From Tragulus kanchil (Eukaryota; Chordata; Mammalia; Artiodactyla; Tragulidae), in assembly GCA_022376925.1 (NCBI GenBank), contig JAIOJX010000003.1, positions 38,679,874-38,743,873 of the forward strand: 64,000 bases of DNA. Direction: 5' to 3'. This document shows positions 58,620 through 64,000 of the stretch, piece by piece (position 1 is the first letter of the stretch; each line of letters begins with the position of its first letter). Made by a program: the position numbers and the translations under genes. Below the pieces are notes generated by a model. The model had not been told where the DNA came from. It saw only the letters and a list, made by a program, of their open reading frames with translations, and ran no database searches.

Positions 58620-60112
58620 AAAAAGCTTACAACTAATAAAAAAAATTCAGTAAAGTTGTGGATACGAAATCAGCATAGGAAAATCATTTGCATTTCTATA
58701 CACTCACAACAAACTCTCTGAAAAAGACAACAACCCTGTTTATAAAACAGTAAAATACTTCAGATTTAACCAAAGAGTTAAAACATCTCTAACTGAACTG
58801 AAATTATTAGAGACTTTTGATGAAAGAAATTAGAGAAGACACAAATTCTAAATGAAAAGATATCCAGTGTTCATGGATTAAAGAGTTAATATTGTTAAAA
58901 TGTTCATATTACTCAGAGACCTATAGATTCAGTGCAATTCCTATTAAAATCCCAATGGTATCTCCCACAGCAATAGAGAACACAATCTTGAAATTTGTAC
59001 AAAATCACAAAAGACTCTTCATAGTCAAAGCAATCTTGAGAAAGAAGAGAGAAACTGGCAGTATCGCACTTCCTGATTTCAAATTTTATTACAAAGCATA
59101 GTAACTAAAATAGAATAATACTAACACAGAAGCAGACACATAAGCCAATGGAAGAGAATCATGAGCCCAGGAATAGACTCACAAATATGTAGGCAAGTAA
59201 TATTTGACAAGGGAGCCAAGAATACTCATTGGAAAGGTAAAGTCTTTTCAGTAAATAGTGTAGGGAAAACTAGATATTCGCATGCTAAAGAATGAAATTG
59301 GACCCCTCTTCTATACCATTCACAAAAAAATAACAGGAAATAAGTGAATTCTAATACCTGAAGCCATAAAATGTCTAGAAGAAAAAATACAGAGAAAGTT
59401 GCTTGACATCGGTCTTGGCAGTGATTTTTGGAGGATGACAAAAGTAAGGGAATAGAAGCAAAAATAAGCAGGTAGGACTACATCAAACTAAAAAACTTCT
59501 GCACAGCAAAGGAAACCATCAGCCAAAGAATAAGGAAAGTGACAGAATTGGGAAAATATTTGCAAACCATCTATTTCATAAGAGGTTAATATCCACAATA
59601 CATAAAGAATTCATACAACTCAATAGCATACACACACACAAATCTGATTTAAAGAAAAGACGTTTTTCTAAAGAAGACATACACGTGACCAAGAGACACA
59701 TAAAAAGTTGCTCAATATCACTCATCATCAAGGAAATGCATAACAAAATCCCAATGAGGCATCCTACACTTGATTAAAATGGCTATTATCAAAAAGATGA
59801 GACAAGTATTGTCAAGAATGCAGAGGCAAGGAACCCTGTATGCTGTTGGCAGGACTATAAATGGATACAGTGAATATTGGAAATAGTATGGTGGTCCTCA
59901 AAAAATTAAAAACAGACCTACCATACAGTCCAGAAATTCCACTTCTGAATGCATATTTCAAGGAAATGAAATCACTCTCTTGAAAAAGTATCTGTAACCT
60001 CGTGCTCTTGGCAACACCATTCACAATAGCCAAAACGTGGGAACAATCAAACTATCTATTGACATACAAGTGGAAAAATATATGTGTGTGTGTTCTTAAA
60101 AAGCCAAACTCA
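58620..60112 (+). mobile_element. L1 ORF2 3' part
   Basis: A 1.5-kb sense segment following the order of L1 ORF2: 'aaagcaatcttgagaaagaa', 'cttctgcacagcaaaggaaa', 'attcacaatagccaaaacgt'. Broken by stops and frameshifts throughout. Confidence 0.9.
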
Positions 60113-60397
60113 GGCTTCCCTGGTGGTCCAGTGGGTAAAGAGTCCACCTTGCAGTGCAAGGGGCACTGGTTCTGTCCTTGGCACAGGAAAATCGACATGC
60201 CACGGAGCAGCTGGACCAGTGTGTCCAATTATGAGCTAGCATTCTGGAGCACATGCGCCCAGAGCCAGTGCTCTGCAATGAGAGAGGCCACTGAAATGGG
60301 AGGCCCACACAGGCCAAAAAATGAAGATGGATGAAAATAAATAAATAACCAATAAAAGAGGCCAAAATTAAAAAAAAAAAAAAAAAGATCCATTCAA
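60113..60397 (+). mobile_element. CHR-type SINE in L1
   Basis: Sense, with a long A tail. 15-bp target-site duplications (one mismatch) at 60098-60112 and 60398-60412. Older than the copy at 57208 judging by body changes. Confidence 0.9.
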
Positions 60398-60542
60398 AAA
60401 AAAGCCGAACTCATAGAAACAGAAGTGAGCATGGTGATTGCCAGGGGCCAAGACTGGTGGAAATGGGCAGATGTTGGGCAAGAGGTACAAATTCCCAGAT
60501 TTCAGGTGAATGAGTTCTGGGGGTTAAATATAAAGCATTGAT
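60398..60542 (+). mobile_element. L1 3' UTR, middle part
   Basis: 'ctcatagaaacagaagtgag' and 'gattgccaggggccaagact' are typical of older L1 3' ends. Confidence 0.75.
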
Positions 60543-60722
60543 GGACTTCCCTGGTGGCTCAGAGGGTAAAACATCTGCCTACAAGGCAAGAGACCCAGGT
60601 TTGATCCAAGTTGGAAAAATCCCCTGGAGATGGAAATTTATTCTTGCCTGGGAAATCCCATAGACAGAGGAGCCTGATGGGCCACAGTCCGTGGGGGCTG
60701 CAGAGTCTGGCATGACTAAGTG
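60543..60722 (+). mobile_element. Bov-tA SINE in L1 3' end
   Basis: Sense; a short deletion removes part of the 'cccactccagta' segment near 60638. Confidence 0.9.
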
Positions 60723-60970
60723 ATAATACTTTCATACGGTGACTATAAGTAACAGTATCGTATACTTGAAAGTTACAAAAAGTATAGCTTAAGTGCTATA
60801 ACCAAAAAAAGGAAGAAATAGTAATTACATAAGGTGATAGAAATGTTAACTAACTTTATTGTGGTAATAATTTCACAATTACATGTATATCAAATTGTTA
60901 GGTTGTACACCTTAAGCTTGCACAATGCTATATGTCAGTTATATCGCACTAGAGCTGGAAAAAAATAAAG
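60723..60970 (+). mobile_element. L1 3' end
   Basis: 'ggtgactataagtaacagta', 'gttgtacaccttaagcttgc' and a final A-rich tail. Confidence 0.75.
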
Positions 60971-61195
60971 TTCATGTGAAGAGAAAAAATATACATATAT
61001 AATCATAAAGTTCTCATTATCCTATCTTTACCTATAAAAAACATCCTTTAGTGTCTATAATTAAAGGATAACAGAAGTCAGTATATACGTGATGATATTC
61101 AGAAAGGCAGGTTTCATTCTATATTTGGAAACGGAAGCCAGTGAGAAAAAAAGGAGCCACAATGTTATTGACAATGTTTAAGAAATGAAGATACA

Positions 61196-61446
61196 GGGCT
61201 TCCCTGGTGGTGAAGTGGGTAAAGAGTCCACCTTGGAGTGCAAGGGGCACCAGTTCGATCCCTGGTGGGGGAAAATCCCATATGCTGAGGAATGACTGAG
61301 CCGATGTGTCTAATTACGAGCCAGCACTCTGGAGCACATGCACCCAGAGTTGGTGTTCTGCAACGAGAGAGGCCAATGTGATGCAAGGCCCACAGAGGCC
61401 AAAGAATTAAGATGGACAAATAAACGATGACTTAGAGGCAAAAAAA
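61196..61446 (+). mobile_element. CHR-type SINE
   Basis: Sense, with perfect 16-bp target-site duplications at 61180-61195 and 61447-61462. The B-box is intact ('agttcgatccctgg'). Confidence 0.92.
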
Positions 61447-61580
61447 AAGAAATGAAGATACAAGGCAGGAATGCACATGTTCAGGAAGGAAAAATGGGGA
61501 AATAAAACCCTAGATGAATCCTATATTACATCACTCCCCCAAAAGGCAGACAAGCACTGAGGAAGGTTTTGGTACAGCTG

Positions 61581-61741
61581 TTTTTTTTTTATATAAAATT
61601 GGATTACAATTGCTTTACAGTGCTGTGTTAATTTCTACTGTACAACAAAATGAATCAGCTCTATGTACGCATACATATATATCCCCTCCCTCTTAAGCTT
61701 TCCTCCCTGTCCCCATTCCACCCCTCTAGGTCATCACAGAA
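61581..61741 (-). mobile_element. L1 3' UTR fragment
   Basis: Antisense with a T run at left; 'gctttacagtgctgtgttaa' and 'ccattccacccctctaggtc' mark the L1 tail. Confidence 0.8.
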
Positions 61742-61770
61742 TATGAAGCTGAGCTGGGCACTCATCACAT

Positions 61771-61795
61771 AAGATGATGATGATGATGATGATGA
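61771..61795. repeat. (GAT)n microsatellite
   Basis: About eight GAT units. Confidence 0.9.
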
Positions 61796-62710
61796 ACGTT
61801 TTGCCCAGTGGATGAAGGCAGGGGTCCTAAATCAGTCTTCTGAATCTTCTAGATGAGATAGACTAGAGAGAAGCCCAGGGTTCATACTGCCCTTCCCCCT
61901 GTGTTCACAGACAACTCATTTAAGAGACCAGCAGAGATGATAGTTTTCAAAACATAGGACCAATCCCATAATTTGAGGAGTAGCTGGTTATTTTCTTCCT
62001 ACTGTAAAGATCTTAAGGGTTTGGGGTTTTTTGTTTTGTTTCTTTTTTTTTTTTTTTTCCAGCATGTATAAGTTTCCTATCATTGAACTAAAATTATTTA
62101 GCCTAGAATCTAAGAGTTCCTTTTTTGTTGTTGTTAAGGTTCTTCATTCTACCCAGATTTACAAAACCACACTATTTTAAATTCTCTAAGTGATAGCAGT
62201 AAGATCAAAAGGATTTACTCTAGGATTAGCTTTAAAATAAACTATTGGGGCTTCTGGGAATGAAGAGAATGGCTGTTTACTAAACTTCTTTTCCTGCAAC
62301 CCAGTGGAATGAGTGAAATATGTCCCTAGAAGGACATATTTAGTAATGATAGTCAAAGATAAAAATAGTCAAGCCCTGTTTTCTCTGAAACATTTTTTTG
62401 CCTTTTTTCATATTTTGGTACCCAAGTTCTACCTGACCTCTCATTATGTTTACTGGAGAAAATCAACAACCTTACTGTTCGTTCAGCTTCACTACTAAAA
62501 AAGAAAAAAAAAAAAAATTAAGCATGGCATTCACTATACTATTAACTTAGAATTATAATACCCATTTATGGTTATATTTTGAAATATAAAATATTTCATT
62601 TTATCTTCACAGGAGAAAACAGCCCTCTATTAGAGGAACTTCTAAAAATTCAAACTACATTTGTGAAAGTGTTTGATGTTTAAAAGTTTAAAAATGTTTA
62701 AAAGTCTTTA
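61796..62710. other. Unique sequence
   Basis: No gene. Homopolymer T run at about 62042-62059. Confidence 0.5.
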
Positions 62711-62998
62711 TTTTTTAAATGTATTTTGACTGCACTGGGTCTTCCTTGCTTCAAGAATGAAGCAGCTTTCTCTAGTTGCAACGAGTGAGGGCTACTCTTG
62801 GTTGTGGTGTGCAGTCCTCTCATCACGGTGGTGGCTTGTCTTATTGCAGAGCACAGAGTCTAGAGCACGGGCTCAGTAGTCGGGGCACACGGGCTTAGCT
62901 GCCCTGTGGCACATGGACTCTTCCTGGACCAAGGATCGAATGCATGTCCCCAGCAGTGGCAACCAAATTCTCATCCACTGTACCACCAGGGAAGTCCC
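62711..62998 (-). mobile_element. Long CHR SINE
   Basis: Antisense, older subtype with the long body ('tagttgcaacgagtgagggc', 'gggcttagctgccctgtggc') and a head ending 'ccaccagggaagtcc'. Confidence 0.88.
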
Positions 62999-63771
62999 CC
63001 AAAGCTTTTCATTCTTATTATTCCTATGAATAGCGGGTGGACATCAACAATATATCAGCTTCAAAAAGGTAGGGATTCCAAAACTACAAAATGGACTGAC
63101 TTGGGGAACAAGAGGCCTAGATCGTGCTCCTCGGTTCTCCCCTGGGAGCTGTTGGGGAGTCAGTGGTGGGAGCAAGGTGATCTCCACCACCCTCACTCTC
63201 AGCTCCATGCAGAAAGAAGAGACGTGAAAGACAACCAGCTATGAAATGAAGCCTTTGGCTCTTCCGAGTTCCAGCACACTCATGAAATCTGTCTACACAG
63301 AGGCATGGCAGGTATTCCCTTAAGGGTTGGAAATAACCTTGGAAGAGGCCCACTTTGACCCAACTCCTTCAGAAGTTTCTTTATGAAACAAGGCAAAGGG
63401 ATTTCATTGAATGTAGAGATCTGTTAAAAATGCTCACAAGGAAAAAAAAAAAAATGCTCACAGGATCTAATCAAAACCAGATGGCCTCTGAGATAAACCA
63501 TCAGTCTACCAGGAGTTCCTGGACTAGGAATGGTCCATCCATGACTCGACCATGGACACTTGTGGACAGAAATAGACCAACCAGGCCAAACTATTTCAAT
63601 CCTACATAACCGAAGCTTTAAAAAAAAAATCATAACACTGGGATTTTCCAGGAACAGGGAAAGAAGTCATGTCTATCCACTGTTCCATTTCTGCTTAGAC
63701 AAATAATTGGCAAGTAGAAGATATCAGGGAAGAAAGCATTGTCTAAGACTTTGATATGGGTCAAAACTATA
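62999..63771. other. Unique sequence
   Basis: A 112-codon frame (62906-63244) starts in the SINE and lacks a domain. A 14-bp direct repeat separated by an A run lies at 63427-63465. Confidence 0.45.
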
Positions 63772-64000
63772 CTTGGGTTTCCCATGTGGTGCTAGTTGGT
63801 AAAAAAAAAAAAAAAAAAAAAATTCTGCCTGCTAATGCGGGAAACACAAGAGAACTGGCTTCCATCCCTGGGCAGAAAGATCCTCTACAGAAGGAAATAG
63901 CACCCCGCTCTAGTACTCTTGCCTGGAAAATTCCCTTGACAGAGAAGCCTGGTGGGCTATGGCCCATGGTGCTGAAGAGAGTCGGACACAACTGAGCGAC
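63772..64000 (+). mobile_element. Bov-tA SINE with an internal A expansion
   Basis: Sense, running to the window end. The usual 'ggtaaagaatctgcctg' part has been expanded to a run of more than 20 A at about 63801-63822, between the A-box and the B-box. Confidence 0.9.

Larger units (their letters stand above)
56867..59044 (+). repeat. Tandem duplication D19, period 1091 bp
   Basis: 56867-57950 recurs at 57958-59044 after about 7 unmatched bases. Both carry the same SINE insertion in L1. Within the SINE there are several substitutions between copies. Confidence 0.95.

Noticed and set aside
1..59044. Treating the 1.1-kb duplications as a new mobile element or a programmed amplification system
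   Set aside because: The units share no common sequence, no terminal repeats and no target-site duplications. Junctions fall inside SINEs. Assembly overlap explains all of this more simply.

Overview
The window is nuclear DNA from a ruminant. It carries BovB LINE fragments, L1 pieces of the artiodactyl type, many Bov-tA/Bov-A2 tRNA-Glu SINEs and many longer CHR-type tRNA-Glu SINEs. BovB together with Bov-tA is diagnostic of ruminants. Several CHR-type copies look young: they have clean target-site duplications, long A tails and few differences from each other. That may hint at an early-branching ruminant such as a chevrotain, but this is only inference. There is no bacterial, viral or CRISPR content, and I see no complete gene.

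The one convincing gene feature lies in a CpG island at about 48.64-50.04 kb. A 60-bp minus-strand coding exon (48971-49030) starts with ATG in a fair Kozak context and ends in a clean GTGAGT donor. It encodes a short acidic leader followed by AFAEAQRWVE, which resembles the start of the calponin-homology domain of the LMO7/LIMCH1 family. LMO7 is the better fit. If so, everything left of 48970 is intron 1 and everything right of about 50.1 kb is upstream flank.

The rest is repeat-rich intron or flank. From 1.9 to 7.1 kb there is a BovB 3' half carrying CHR-type SINE insertions. At 12-15 kb there is unique sequence with a MER5A-like DNA transposon fossil. At 16.6-17.5 kb an L1 tail was hit by BovB and then by a SINE at the same target site. 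An L1 5' UTR and an L1 tail lie at 19.3-20.3 kb. At 23.6-24.95 kb there is a nest of CHR-type SINEs. An antisense L1 lies at 35.7-37.2 kb, and at 57.1-61 kb a sense L1 fragment is interrupted by SINEs.

The dominant structure is not explained by any of these families. Nineteen head-to-tail direct duplications with periods of about 1.07-1.16 kb recur from position 1 to 59044. Each involves unrelated sequence. Their junctions ignore element boundaries, cut SINEs in the middle and sometimes carry a few filler bases. Most pairs are nearly identical. Several overlap, so some stretches occur three times. The simplest reading is unmerged overlaps of about 1.1 kb between neighbouring assembly pieces, sometimes from different alleles (one pair differs by about 18 substitutions). 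If the pairs are collapsed, the locus is roughly 43 kb rather than 64 kb. Feature counts below therefore overstate the real number of insertions; second copies are marked.
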